The notes under the pieces were generated by a model that was not told where the DNA came from, searched no databases, and saw nothing but the letters and a program-made list of their open reading frames with translations. A DNA stretch of 64,000 bases from PALSA-894 sp963828625. Its GTDB lineage: Bacteria > Pseudomonadota > Alphaproteobacteria > Rhizobiales > Xanthobacteraceae. The position numbers and the translations under genes were made by a program. Location: the NCBI GenBank assembly GCA_963828625.1, contig CAWHEX010000003.1:744001-808000 (forward strand). Direction: 5' to 3'. Within the stretch, counting starts at the first letter, position 1, and every line of letters starts with the position of its first letter. Below, one piece after another: positions 28,305-35,968 of this stretch.

Positions 28305-29757
28305 TTAAGTCGTTGATGGAACTTGTAATCGTTCGTGGTGCGCGGTGGGCCAGAGGAGCAAGATACCGGCGAGCGCGATGTACCAGGCGAACGGGCGAAC
28401 CATCCAGATCGCATGCAGCAAAGTGTGACTGAGGAAGACGAGGCTCCACAGCGGCATGACGAGCGCGGACGCGAAGAGAATCAGCAGGCGTGTACGCGCA
28501 ATGTCGTCTTCGGGCTTGCGCGCGTGCCGGATGAACATGACGACGACCACGATGACGGCCGCGCCCATGATCGTCATGCCAAGCACGGGCGAGCCGTAAC
28601 CGATCACGAAGGTCGCGTAGCCGAGGCGTGCGAGCATGTAGAGCACGGTGAGCACCCAGCTCCGCTCCAGCGTCGTCACGTCGATGCCGAAGCGCGACAG
28701 CCAGGCGATCTCCTGCGGCGGCAGGCTGGCGACGAATGAACTGCCGACGCGCACCGCCAGACTGCTGCGAAAGTCGGCCAGCGCGCTCGCATCGACGAAC
28801 AGCATCACCAGCGCGATCTTGATCGCGAACGTCAGGACGATGGCGCCGGCAAAAATGACCGTGCCGTGGAACGCCCGGCGCAGCAGCACATTGCGGTCAG
28901 GCGGACCGTCGAGTGCGACGACGCCGAGCAGCAGCGCAAGCCCGAAGGGTATGCCGCCGGTGAGGAATTCGAAGATCGCCGTGCACACACCGAACACTGC
29001 GACCGCGGCTGCAAATCGCACCTCCGCCACACGACGATGATAGGCGTAGGCCAGAAACACCGCGAGCACGAGATCGGACAGGCCGAACGAGAAATAGATA
29101 CCGAACAGCCAGAGGCCGCTGAAGAACAGGAGCATGGCGGCAATCGCCGCGTAGCCGCGCTCGCGCCAGGCATCCCGCCTGCCTGAAGCGCTTCTTCGCG
29201 CCGCCGGCACGAGGACCAGCAGCAAGAAAAATGCATTGAGGAGGAGCGTGATCCAGCCAAGCGCATAGGGGGAGATCACCGCTCGCACGAGCACCGCGAA
29301 AATGCGCTGGCCGTGCAGGTAGCGATGATATGGGACCGCCGTCGGATCGGCATGCGCACCGCGCTCTAGCGCTGGTATCATCTGCAGGCATGCCGGAATG
29401 GTCGGGTCGCCGAGCACGTCCCGGCGGCTGTCCCTCGGCCGGCGGGATGCGTGCCGAAATCGCCTCGGCGAGACGGTCCGGATAATCCTGCAGCAGCGCG
29501 GACAGCATCAGGCAGTCGTTGCCGCCGAAGCGCGGAATCGCGCGGGCGGTCCAGGCGGCCCACGTTTGGGTGAATGTGTGCTGTGTGTTCGCCTGCTGGA
29601 GCTTGCGCGCGATTTCCTCGCGACTGACCAAGGTCGACGCATAGGACAGCGCGAAAAACGCCGCGACGGCGACGAGCGTTACGACAAGTGCGCGGACGTA
29701 CAGCCCGGACGAGCGGGCGACGACATTGCGCGCGATGACGGGAAAGTCCGAGAGCAA
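28305..29757 (-). CDS. Polytopic membrane protein, uncharacterised (frameshifted)
   Basis: About 483 residues after repair; TTG start at 29757, directly after an in-frame stop. One N-terminal helix (ALVVTLVAVAAFFALSYAST) is followed by a periplasmic region (LVSREEIARKLQQANTQHTF to CLQMIPALERGAHADP), then about nine helices beginning FAVLVRAVISPYALGWITLL. The one-base break lies near 29395-29420. I do not recognise the family. It follows the peroxidase gene by 35 bases on the same strand, so it may be the third gene of that operon. Confidence 0.6.
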
Positions 29758-29792
29758 GCGAAAATCCGGCGTTTACAAAAGCGCACCCGCGA

Positions 29793-31124
29793 TCAGCGGA
29801 CGATGTCTACCTTGAACTCCATCCGGGGATGGATGCCGCAGAATACCAGATAGGAGCCCACTTTCGGAAAAGTCATTTCCACGGTTTCGCCGGGCTCCTG
29901 CGCGCCGGAATCGAAGTCGAGCTTCGGATCGAACACACGGATGTTGTGGGTGCGCGTGTCGTTGTTGAGGATCCACAGTTTCTCGGCAAGGCGAATGCGC
30001 ACGTGCGTTGGCGTGAACGTCTTGTCGTGCTGCGATACCGAGGTCGCATGGATGGCGGCCACCGCCGCCGACTTCTCCGCAACAATCGCCGCCGGCGGCT
30101 GCGGGTCGGCTTCGCTGGTGAGCGTGTCGAGGAACGCGACGAGTGCGGCCTGTTCGCCCGCATCGAGGGTGAGGTCGCGGGCAAGGTCGCGCGGCAAGGT
30201 TGGCCGCACCGTGATCCCGCCCGCGTAATGGCGCACCACGTCGGCAAGTCCTGCCAGCGACCCGTCATGCATATATGGCGCGCGACGGGATACCTCGCGC
30301 AGCGACGGTGTCTTGAATGCGTGCTCGGCGGCTTCAAGGCGGAGCACCGCGCCGCGCCCGCGATCCTCGCTCGCAAGGCCAACGTCGTAGAACGCATGAT
30401 CGGTGAACGCCCACCCCGCATGGCAATTCACGCATCCCGCCTTACCGGTGAACAGACGGAAACCATCCGTCTCCTGCGCGTTGAGCGCAGCTGCGTCGCC
30501 TGCGACCCAGCGATCGAAGCGCGCCTCGGGCGAGACGAGCGTACGGACGTACGTGGCGATCGCCTTCTTCAGAGTGTCTTCGCTGACGCGCCGACTTTCG
30601 GGAAAGGCTTTCGCGAAGGCGCGCGCGTAGTCTTTGTCGGCGCCAAGCCGCGCTACAAGCGGCTTCATCGGCTGCGCCATCTCGTCCGGCGCGATGATGG
30701 GACCGGCGACCTGTTCCTCGAGGCTGCGCGCGCGACCATCCCAGAACACGTTCGGCGCCCAGGCGAGATTCCACAGCGTCGGCGTGTGACGCGCGAGCGG
30801 GCGTCCGGGCACGCCGATCGCCGTGATGCGGCCGTCGGAAAATCCCTTGCCGCGAACATGGCAGGTCGCGCACGCAACGGTGCCGTCGGCGGAAAGCCGC
30901 TTGTCGTGAAACAGCTTCTCGCCGAGCGCGCGTTTGACGTCCGAATACGGATTGGAGACCGGAAACGGAATGCCGGTGGGCCGCCGAAATTTTTCCTTGA
31001 GCGCCGCGAGATCGCCGTCCGGCGTTGCGGCAAGCGTGGCGACGCCACCCACGGCGGCGCCGCAGAGGAATGCTGCCGCGACCAGGCCGCGCCAATGCCC
31101 CTGCGCCGCGGTTGGCCAGTTCAC
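29793..31124 (-). CDS. Di-heme cytochrome c peroxidase (MauG/CcpA family) fused to a C-terminal cupredoxin domain
   Basis: 443 residues. GTG start at 31124 overlapping the upstream stop (ATGTGA). N-terminal signal or anchor helix (GLVAAAFLCGAAVGGVATL). Peroxidase domain, residues about 40-336, with heme sites CATCH (85-89) and CVNCH (231-235) and PYMHDGSL with the likely axial Met285. After a linker rich in Ala/Pro, residues 366-443 form a plastocyanin-like domain with type 1 copper ligands H393, C429, H432 and M435 (DTRTHNI, FCGIHPRM). The copper domain could feed electrons to the hemes for peroxide reduction or substrate oxidation in the periplasm. No break lies between the domains. Confidence 0.9.
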   Translation of the reverse strand: MNWPTAAQGHWRGLVAAAFLCGAAVGGVATLAATPDGDLAALKEKFRRPTGIPFPVSNPYSDVKRALGEKLFHDKRLSADGTVACATCHVRGKGFSDGRITAIGVPGRPLARHTPTLWNLAWAPNVFWDGRARSLEEQVAGPIIAPDEMAQPMKPLVARLGADKDYARAFAKAFPESRRVSEDTLKKAIATYVRTLVSPEARFDRWVAGDAAALNAQETDGFRLFTGKAGCVNCHAGWAFTDHAFYDVGLASEDRGRGAVLRLEAAEHAFKTPSLREVSRRAPYMHDGSLAGLADVVRHYAGGITVRPTLPRDLARDLTLDAGEQAALVAFLDTLTSEADPQPPAAIVAEKSAAVAAIHATSVSQHDKTFTPTHVRIRLAEKLWILNNDTRTHNIRVFDPKLDFDSGAQEPGETVEMTFPKVGSYLVFCGIHPRMEFKVDIVR

Positions 31125-32006
31125 ATCAGCTTGCCGACGGACAACTCGATGCGTGACACGTCGGACAGCACCGCCGCGTAGGTCTTCACCGGTGTCTTCG
31201 GCGCCATCGCGGTCGGCCATGCCTTCTTCAACTCCGCGAACGCGTCGCGCACGTGCTTGAGCGCGTCCGCATCCTTTTTCTCGAGCGCTGGTGCGACCGA
31301 CTCGATCATCGCCTCGGCCCGCCAGACGAATCCGCGCGAAATCCTGATACTCGACCGGCTTGGCGATGCGCGCCTTGACGATCGACGCCGCGTATTCGCC
31401 GGTTGCGCTCTTGAGCAATTCGAGCGCCGTCTCGACCACGAAGCCTTCACCCGGCTGCTTCGCCTTCACGCCGGCATCGGCCGCCGCGAGCGCATCCTCG
31501 ACACCTTTCAGCGCCGTGGCATAATCGTCGCCGCCCTTCTTCTGCTTCACCGTCGTGGCGAGCAGCTTCAGCGCGGTCGCAAACTGCGGCGTGTTGTAAT
31601 CCTTCAGCCGGCCCCGGAGCGGGCCGTAAAGCTCTTCGCTCGGATGCAGGAAATGCGGCAGCGCGGCCGCCCACTGGCCTTCCTTCACGAGCTGGTCGCC
31701 AACCAGAAGATGCCCGCGGATCTGCGCGATCTTCAGCGCGAAATCGAGATCGGGCGGAAGCTTCGCACCACCTTTCGCGCCGCCTTCCTCACCGCCTTCT
31801 CCCCCCTCGCCGCCATGACTGTGCTTTTTCGCCGCTGCGGAGAGATCGGTCGAAGCGAGCGCGCGCGTCAGTGCTTTGTCCGAAACCGTTTCGCGGGCGC
31901 GCAGCCGATCGAGCGCGGGCGTTTCGGCATGGGCCGGCCCTGCCACGTTGGCACCCGCGACCACGAAGGCGCCGACGCCGAGCCAGATCTTGGTCTTCGA
32001 CTTCAT
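31121..32006 (-). CDS. His/Gly-rich secreted helical protein, uncharacterised (frameshifted)
   Basis: About 294 residues after repair. ATG at 32006 with signal peptide (KTKIWLGVGAFVVAGANVAG, cleaved near AHA). Residues about 55-80 hold a flexible metal-binding-like stretch (KKHSHGGEGGEGGEEGGAKG). The rest is helical, with the motif HFLHPSEELYGPLRGRLKDY and the C-terminal KTPVKTYAAVLSDVSRIELS. The frame shifts by one base near 31325-31345 (YQDF joins RGFVWRAEAMIES). The shift makes this gene read into the peroxidase as one false 782-residue ORF. Stop and start overlap, so the two proteins are translationally coupled and probably partners. Confidence 0.75.
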
Positions 32007-32063
32007 GTTCTGTCGCTTCCGCTCGCGTTGTCTTGAGATGCGCGGCACCATACGGTCGCGTAA

Positions 32064-32077
32064 CTGGACCGGTCCAG
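32064..32077. promoter_or_regulatory. 14-bp perfect palindrome in a divergent promoter region
   Basis: CTGGACCGGTCCAG is a perfect palindrome midway between the starts at 32006 (minus) and 32136 (plus). A candidate operator for an unidentified regulator. Confidence 0.4.
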
Positions 32078-32091
32078 TAAAGTTTGCGAAA

Positions 32092-32108
32092 TTTGGAATA
32101 ATTCCAAC
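32092..32108. promoter_or_regulatory. Irr/ICE-like inverted repeat
   Basis: TTTGGAATAATTCCAAC contains the inverted repeat TTGGAAT-A-ATTCCAA and resembles the rhizobial iron control element bound by Irr (TTTAGAA...TTCTAAA), differing mainly at one symmetric position. It lies 28 bases before the PKHD dioxygenase start. Both flanking transcripts encode iron, heme or copper proteins, which makes iron control plausible but unproven. Confidence 0.4.
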
Positions 32109-32135
32109 GCTTTGCGGAACTAACCTGAACAGATC

Positions 32136-32795
32136 ATGCAAATCGTCATCGCCAACGTCCTGACCGTGGAAGAACTCGCGCTGGTGCGGGAAGCGCTCGC
32201 GCGCGCGACGTTCGAGGACGGCCGCGAGACGGCCGGTTTCGCGGCGCGGCTCGTCAAAAACAACCGGCAGGCGACGAGCGACCGCAAGGTCGAAACGGTG
32301 CGTGCGCTTGTCGAGGCGCGCGTTCGAGAGAATGAACTATTCGCAATGGCGGTACGACCGAAGGCGCTCGCCTCGGTGATGTTCTCCGCCTACGAGCCGG
32401 GCATGCGCTATGGCAGCCACGTCGACGATGCGCTGATGCAGGGTATGCGCACCGACGTTTCGTTCACGCTGTTTCTCTCCGATCCCGACGCCTACGACGG
32501 CGGCGAACTGGTGATCGAGAGCGCATCCGGCGAGGACGCCGTGAAGCTCAAGGCCGGCGGCCTCGTCGCCTACCCGTCGACGACGCTGCATCACGTGGCC
32601 GAGGTCACGCGCGGCACACGGCTCGCCGCGGTCGGCTGGGCGCGATCCTACGTGCGCGATCCCGCCCATCGCGAGATGCTGTTCGATCTTGATACCGCGC
32701 GGCGGCAGATGTTCGCGCGCGAAGGAAAGAGCGCCGAGTATGATCTCGTCTCGAAGTCGCTCGCCAATCTGCTGCGGATGTGGGTGGAGGACTGA
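32136..32795 (+). CDS. Fe(II)/2-oxoglutarate PKHD-type hydroxylase (YbiX/PiuC family)
   Basis: 219 residues. Metal triad H95 and D97 (YGSHVDDAL) and H152 (YPSTTLHHV), with an Arg ten residues later (GTRLAAVGW) to hold 2-oxoglutarate. The N-terminal MQIVIANVLTVEELALVREA and C-terminal SLANLLRMWVED match YbiX/PiuC. Members are commonly iron-repressed and found with siderophore receptors; the substrate is unknown. Divergent from the peroxidase operon across 129 bases with two palindromes. Confidence 0.93.
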   Translation: MQIVIANVLTVEELALVREALARATFEDGRETAGFAARLVKNNRQATSDRKVETVRALVEARVRENELFAMAVRPKALASVMFSAYEPGMRYGSHVDDALMQGMRTDVSFTLFLSDPDAYDGGELVIESASGEDAVKLKAGGLVAYPSTTLHHVAEVTRGTRLAAVGWARSYVRDPAHREMLFDLDTARRQMFAREGKSAEYDLVSKSLANLLRMWVED

Positions 32796-32798
32796 AGC

Positions 32799-33077
32799 CT
32801 ATCCGTACACGTCGCGTCTGTGGCCAACCGTAACGACCATGACCACAATTTCCTTGTCTCTGATGTCCGCCACAATCCGATAGTCCCCGACGCGATAGCG
32901 CCAAAGACCTTTCAAGTCACCGAGCAGTGCGTGCCCGAAGCGCCTTGGATTCTCGGCCGTCGCGATCCGTTCGCGCAGATATTTCAAGATCAAATGCCGA
33001 GCGTCGTGCCCGAGCTTGCGCAACTCTCGTGCTGCATCGGGATCAAATTCAACGCGCCAAAGCGGCGCGTTGCTCAC
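32799..33077 (-). CDS. RelE/ParE-type toxin
   Basis: 92 residues with the RelE fold: WRVEFDPDAARELRKLGHD, the KYLRERIATAENPRRFG helix, then LKGLWRYRVGDYRIVADI, whose basic and aromatic residues are those of ribosome-dependent mRNA interferases of the RelE family. Translationally coupled to the antitoxin: its ATG overlaps the antitoxin stop by four bases (33074-33077). Converges with the PKHD gene. Confidence 0.92.
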   Translation of the reverse strand: MSNAPLWRVEFDPDAARELRKLGHDARHLILKYLRERIATAENPRRFGHALLGDLKGLWRYRVGDYRIVADIRDKEIVVMVVTVGHRRDVYG

Positions 33078-33289
33078 CGCGTTTCCTTGGCGAGTTCTTT
33101 TTCAAGTTCGTCGAGGGTTACCGCTTCAGCGCTTCGAGAGAGCCGCCGTCGCGCCAGGTGATAGTCCTCAAGATCCTCGATATGACGGAGGATCGCCTCA
33201 CGCGCATAAAAACTCTTGGTGCGGCCCGTTTTCTTCGCCAGCGCATCGAGGCGCTTTTCGAGCTTGGGAGGAAGACGCAGGGCGAGCAT
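33074..33289 (-). CDS. RelB/ribbon-helix-helix antitoxin
   Basis: 71 residues from the ATG at 33289, chosen because CCGGAG sits eight bases upstream; the frame opens earlier, but through the operator. RHH DNA-binding N-terminus (MLALRLPPKLEKRLDALAKK, TKSFYAREAILRHIEDLEDY) and a C-terminal toxin-wrapping tail (AVTLDELEKELAKETR). Neutralises the RelE-like toxin and presumably represses its own operon through the palindrome just upstream. A chromosomal TA pair, with no mobile element nearby. Confidence 0.9.
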   Translation of the reverse strand: MLALRLPPKLEKRLDALAKKTGRTKSFYAREAILRHIEDLEDYHLARRRLSRSAEAVTLDELEKELAKETR

Positions 33290-33297
33290 GAGAAACT

Positions 33298-33339
33298 CCG
33301 GAGCATGGTTGCTATACATGTATAGCAACTATGCTCCGG
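33298..33339. promoter_or_regulatory. 42-bp operator-like palindrome of the TA operon
   Basis: A 22-bp perfect palindrome at 33308-33329 (centre TATACATGTATA, arms starting GTTGC) is extended on both sides by CCGGAGCAT (33298-33306) and ATGCTCCGG (33331-33339), with one mismatched pair. It includes the antitoxin ribosome-binding site. Expected role: binding of the antitoxin RHH dimers; as RNA it would form a hairpin that hides the ribosome-binding site. Confidence 0.8.
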
Positions 33340-33354
33340 CTATGCAATCGATGC

Positions 33355-34494
33355 CTAAGCCTCGATCACGATCTTCGGCGCGGCCCTGCCCCCGCCTTTC
33401 GCGCCGAGCTGTTCGCGCACGCGCTGCGCGATCTCGCGATAGACCTTCGCGTGCGGCCCGTCCGGATCGGTCGCGACCACCGGGCGGCCAGAATCCGACG
33501 TCTCGCGGATCGCCATGTGCAGCGGCACCTCGCCGAGGAACGGCACGCCGAGCTTGTCGGCTTCCGCACGCGCGCCGCCGTGGCCGAAGATGTCATGCCG
33601 CTCGCCGCACTTCGGGCAGACGAAATAGCTCATGTTCTCGATGAGGCCGAGCACCGGCACGTTGACGCGCTTGAACATCTCCACGCCGCGCCGCGCGTCG
33701 ATCAACGCGAGATCCTGCGGCGTCGAAACGATCACCGCGCCGGCGAGCGGCACCTGCTGCGCCATGGTGAGCTGGGCGTCACCGGTGCCGGGCGGCATGT
33801 CGACAATCATCACGTCGAGCGTGCCCCATTCGACCTCGCGCAGCATTTGCGTCAGCGCCGACATCACCATCGGGCCGCGCCAGATCATCGGCGTTTCCTC
33901 GGCGACGAGGAATCCGATCGACATCACGGTAAGGCCGTAGCCGCTCATCGGCTTCAGCCGGTTGCCGCCGAGCATCTCGGGCTTGCCCCGGATGGCGAGC
34001 AGTTTCGGCACCGAAGGGCCGTAAATGTCCGCGTCGAGCACGCCGACCTTCAGGCCGAGATCGCGCAAACCCAGCGCGAGATTGATCGCGGTCGTCGATT
34101 TGCCGACGCCGCCCTTGCCCGACGCGACCGCGACGATCGCCGCGACGCCCGGCGGGCCTTGCACCGGCCGTTCGCCGCGCGGCGCATGCGTGTGCCCATG
34201 TCCGTTGCCCGGCGGCTTCGCCGGTGGAGGCGCCGCGCGCGCGGCGCCCGCCGCACGCTCGCCGGTCAGCGCGACCATCGCGGACTTCACGCCGGGCACG
34301 GCGCGGACCGCGGCTTCGGCGGCCTTGCGCACCGCTTCCCATTGCTGGACCACGGCGGCATCGACGGTGATCGAGAAGAACACCTTGCCGTCGCTCACCA
34401 CCACATCGGAAAGCTTGCCGGTCTGAGTCAGCGGCGCGCCGTCGGGGCTCTTCACCGCCGCAAGAGCCGCGAGCACCTGTTCCTTGGTCGCCAT
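33355..34494 (-). CDS. apbC: Mrp/ApbC-type iron-sulfur cluster carrier ATPase
   Basis: 379 residues. N-terminal DUF59/MIP18-like domain (MATKEQVLAALAAVKSPDG to about residue 80), a low-complexity His/Pro linker (GNGHGHTHAPRGERP), then the deviant Walker A P-loop GKGGVGKST at 127-135. The scaffold Cys pair is in YFVCPKCGERHDIFG. It assembles and delivers 4Fe-4S clusters in the cytosol. Its end is 16 bases from the TA palindrome, so read-through into the TA operon is possible. Confidence 0.95.
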   Translation of the reverse strand: MATKEQVLAALAAVKSPDGAPLTQTGKLSDVVVSDGKVFFSITVDAAVVQQWEAVRKAAEAAVRAVPGVKSAMVALTGERAAGAARAAPPPAKPPGNGHGHTHAPRGERPVQGPPGVAAIVAVASGKGGVGKSTTAINLALGLRDLGLKVGVLDADIYGPSVPKLLAIRGKPEMLGGNRLKPMSGYGLTVMSIGFLVAEETPMIWRGPMVMSALTQMLREVEWGTLDVMIVDMPPGTGDAQLTMAQQVPLAGAVIVSTPQDLALIDARRGVEMFKRVNVPVLGLIENMSYFVCPKCGERHDIFGHGGARAEADKLGVPFLGEVPLHMAIRETSDSGRPVVATDPDGPHAKVYREIAQRVREQLGAKGGGRAAPKIVIEA

Positions 34495-34630
34495 ACTTCT
34501 CCCCTGCCCGCGCCCACCCGTTGAGACCTAGATAAGCCCCCCACCGGTGCGGTCAACGGCACACGGTTGACGGCACGCGCCCGCTTCGCGCAAACACATT
34601 CGACAATTTTGGCCGTCAGGGAGGATTGCT

Positions 34631-35494
34631 ATGGCGAAAGTCGCGTTTCTGGGTCTTGGCGTGATGGGCTACCCGATGGCCGGGCACCTGAAGAACAAAG
34701 GCGGCCACGAGGTCACGGTGTTCAACCGCACCGCCGCCAAGGCCGAGCAATGGGCGAAGGAATTCGGCGGCAAGGCCGCGAAGACACCGGAGGAAGCCGC
34801 CGCCGGCCAGGACTTCGTCATGATGTGCGTCGGTAACGACGACGACGTGCGCGCGGTTTCGAGCGCGGCCTTCCCGAAGATGGGCAAGAACACCGTATTC
34901 GTCGATCACACCACGGCGTCGGCCGAGGTCGCGCGCGAACTTTACGAGAAAGCCAAGAAGGCGGGCTTCCATTTCGTCGATGCGCCAGTCTCGGGCGGCG
35001 AAGCCGGCGCGAAGAACGGCCTCCTCACCGTGATGTGCGGCGGCGATGCCGAGCCGTACAGCAGCGCCGAGAAGATCATTTCGGGCTCGTACGCGCGCAT
35101 GTGCAAGTTGCTCGGGCCTGCCGGCGCGGGCCAGCTCACCAAGATGGTCAACCAGATCTGCATCGCGGGTCTCGTGCAGGGGCTCTCGGAAGGCATTCAT
35201 TTCGCCAAGAAGGCCGGTCTCGACATCGAGGCGGTGATCGAGACGATCTCGAAGGGCGCGGCGCAGTCCTGGCAGATGGAAAATCGCTACAAGACCATGA
35301 ACGCCGGAAAGTACGACTTCGGCTTCGCGGTGAACTGGATGCGCAAGGACCTCTCTATTTCCCTCGCCGAGGCACGCCGCTCGGGCGCGCACCTGCCCGT
35401 CGCCGCGCTGGTCGATCAGTTCTATTCGGAAATACAGAAGATGGGCGGCGGGCGCTGGGATACGTCGAGCCTGCTGGCGCGGCTGGAGCGGTAA
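34631..35494 (+). CDS. 3-hydroxyisobutyrate dehydrogenase family NAD(P)-dependent oxidoreductase
   Basis: 287 residues. N-terminal Rossmann domain with FLGLGVMGYPMAGHL, the substrate-binding block VDAPVSGGEAGAKNGLLTVM, and catalytic Lys in GQLTKMVNQICIAG. The C-terminal helical domain mediates dimerisation. Family members oxidise 3-hydroxyisobutyrate (valine breakdown), tartronate semialdehyde or related beta-hydroxyacids; the sequence alone does not separate these. The ATG at 34631 follows GGGAGGA. Confidence 0.9.
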   Translation: MAKVAFLGLGVMGYPMAGHLKNKGGHEVTVFNRTAAKAEQWAKEFGGKAAKTPEEAAAGQDFVMMCVGNDDDVRAVSSAAFPKMGKNTVFVDHTTASAEVARELYEKAKKAGFHFVDAPVSGGEAGAKNGLLTVMCGGDAEPYSSAEKIISGSYARMCKLLGPAGAGQLTKMVNQICIAGLVQGLSEGIHFAKKAGLDIEAVIETISKGAAQSWQMENRYKTMNAGKYDFGFAVNWMRKDLSISLAEARRSGAHLPVAALVDQFYSEIQKMGGGRWDTSSLLARLER

Positions 35495-35555
35495 TCGATA
35501 CGTTGTGATAGCATCCAGCCGTCCGAGAGCGGACCAATCGATTCAGGAGGACGTC

Positions 35556-35687
35556 ATGGCCAAGGGTCAGATGCGCAGCAACAAGGAAAAGAAGAAGCCG
35601 AAGGCTGACTGGAACAAGAAGCAGAAGGGCCCGCCGGTGGCCGGTGGCCCAGGCAAGCCGGGCGCCGTGAACGTCGGCAAGAAGTAG
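35556..35687 (+). CDS. Small basic protein of unknown function (43 aa)
   Basis: The ATG at 35556 has an ideal AGGAGG eight bases upstream, which fixes the start. The product, beginning MAKGQMRSNKEKKKPKADWN, is highly charged, has about one third Lys/Arg, and ends in a Gly/Pro-rich segment. I recall near-identical short proteins across Rhizobiales and other proteobacteria, but no function. It may bind nucleic acid. Confidence 0.75.
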   Translation: MAKGQMRSNKEKKKPKADWNKKQKGPPVAGGPGKPGAVNVGKK

Positions 35688-35710
35688 GCGCTTCGGCGGG
35701 CGCGAACGCG

Positions 35711-35732
35711 GCGGCGTGCCTTGGCACGCCGC
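35711..35732. terminator. GC-rich hairpin between convergent genes
   Basis: GCGGCGTGCC (35711-35720) and GGCACGCCGC (35723-35732) form a perfect ten-base repeat with a two-base centre, between the ends of the small basic protein and the converging 72-residue gene. There is no T-run on either strand, so it is a probable but atypical bidirectional terminator. Confidence 0.45.
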
Positions 35733-35738
35733 AAGCGA

Positions 35739-35957
35739 TCAGCGCATATTCGCCCACGGGTCGAATTTCTTTTCCGGCATGCGCTCGATCGCGGCCTTGT
35801 ACTGGCTGTCGTCGGGCTTTTTCTTCGCCGTCTCGTAATCTTTCTTCTGCTGATCGGCGCCCACGCTCTTGAATTGCGCAACAGTCGGGCCGGCCGCGAT
35901 GAGCAGTCCGGGCACGACCGCCAGCACGATCATGACGGTGACGATTTTTCCCTTCAT
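35739..35957 (-). CDS. Small secreted or membrane-anchored protein (72 aa)
   Basis: 72 residues: an N-terminal hydrophobic signal (MKGKIVTVMIVLAVVPGLLI, likely cleaved after PTVAQ), then a hydrophilic Lys/Asp-rich region ending AAIERMPEKKFDPWANMR. The last motif looks conserved. Unknown function, periplasmic. It starts 11 bases after the enoyl-CoA hydratase stop, on the same strand. Confidence 0.7.
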   Translation of the reverse strand: MKGKIVTVMIVLAVVPGLLIAAGPTVAQFKSVGADQQKKDYETAKKKPDDSQYKAAIERMPEKKFDPWANMR

Positions 35958-35968
35958 GCGTTGCTCCC

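Noticed and set aside
29793..32141. A single 782-residue ORF joining a His-rich secreted protein to the cytochrome peroxidase
   Set aside because: The second third of this frame (about 31120-31340) is Arg-rich and not protein-like, while another frame continues the first protein to a proper stop overlapping the peroxidase GTG. The fusion is an artefact of a one-base insertion.
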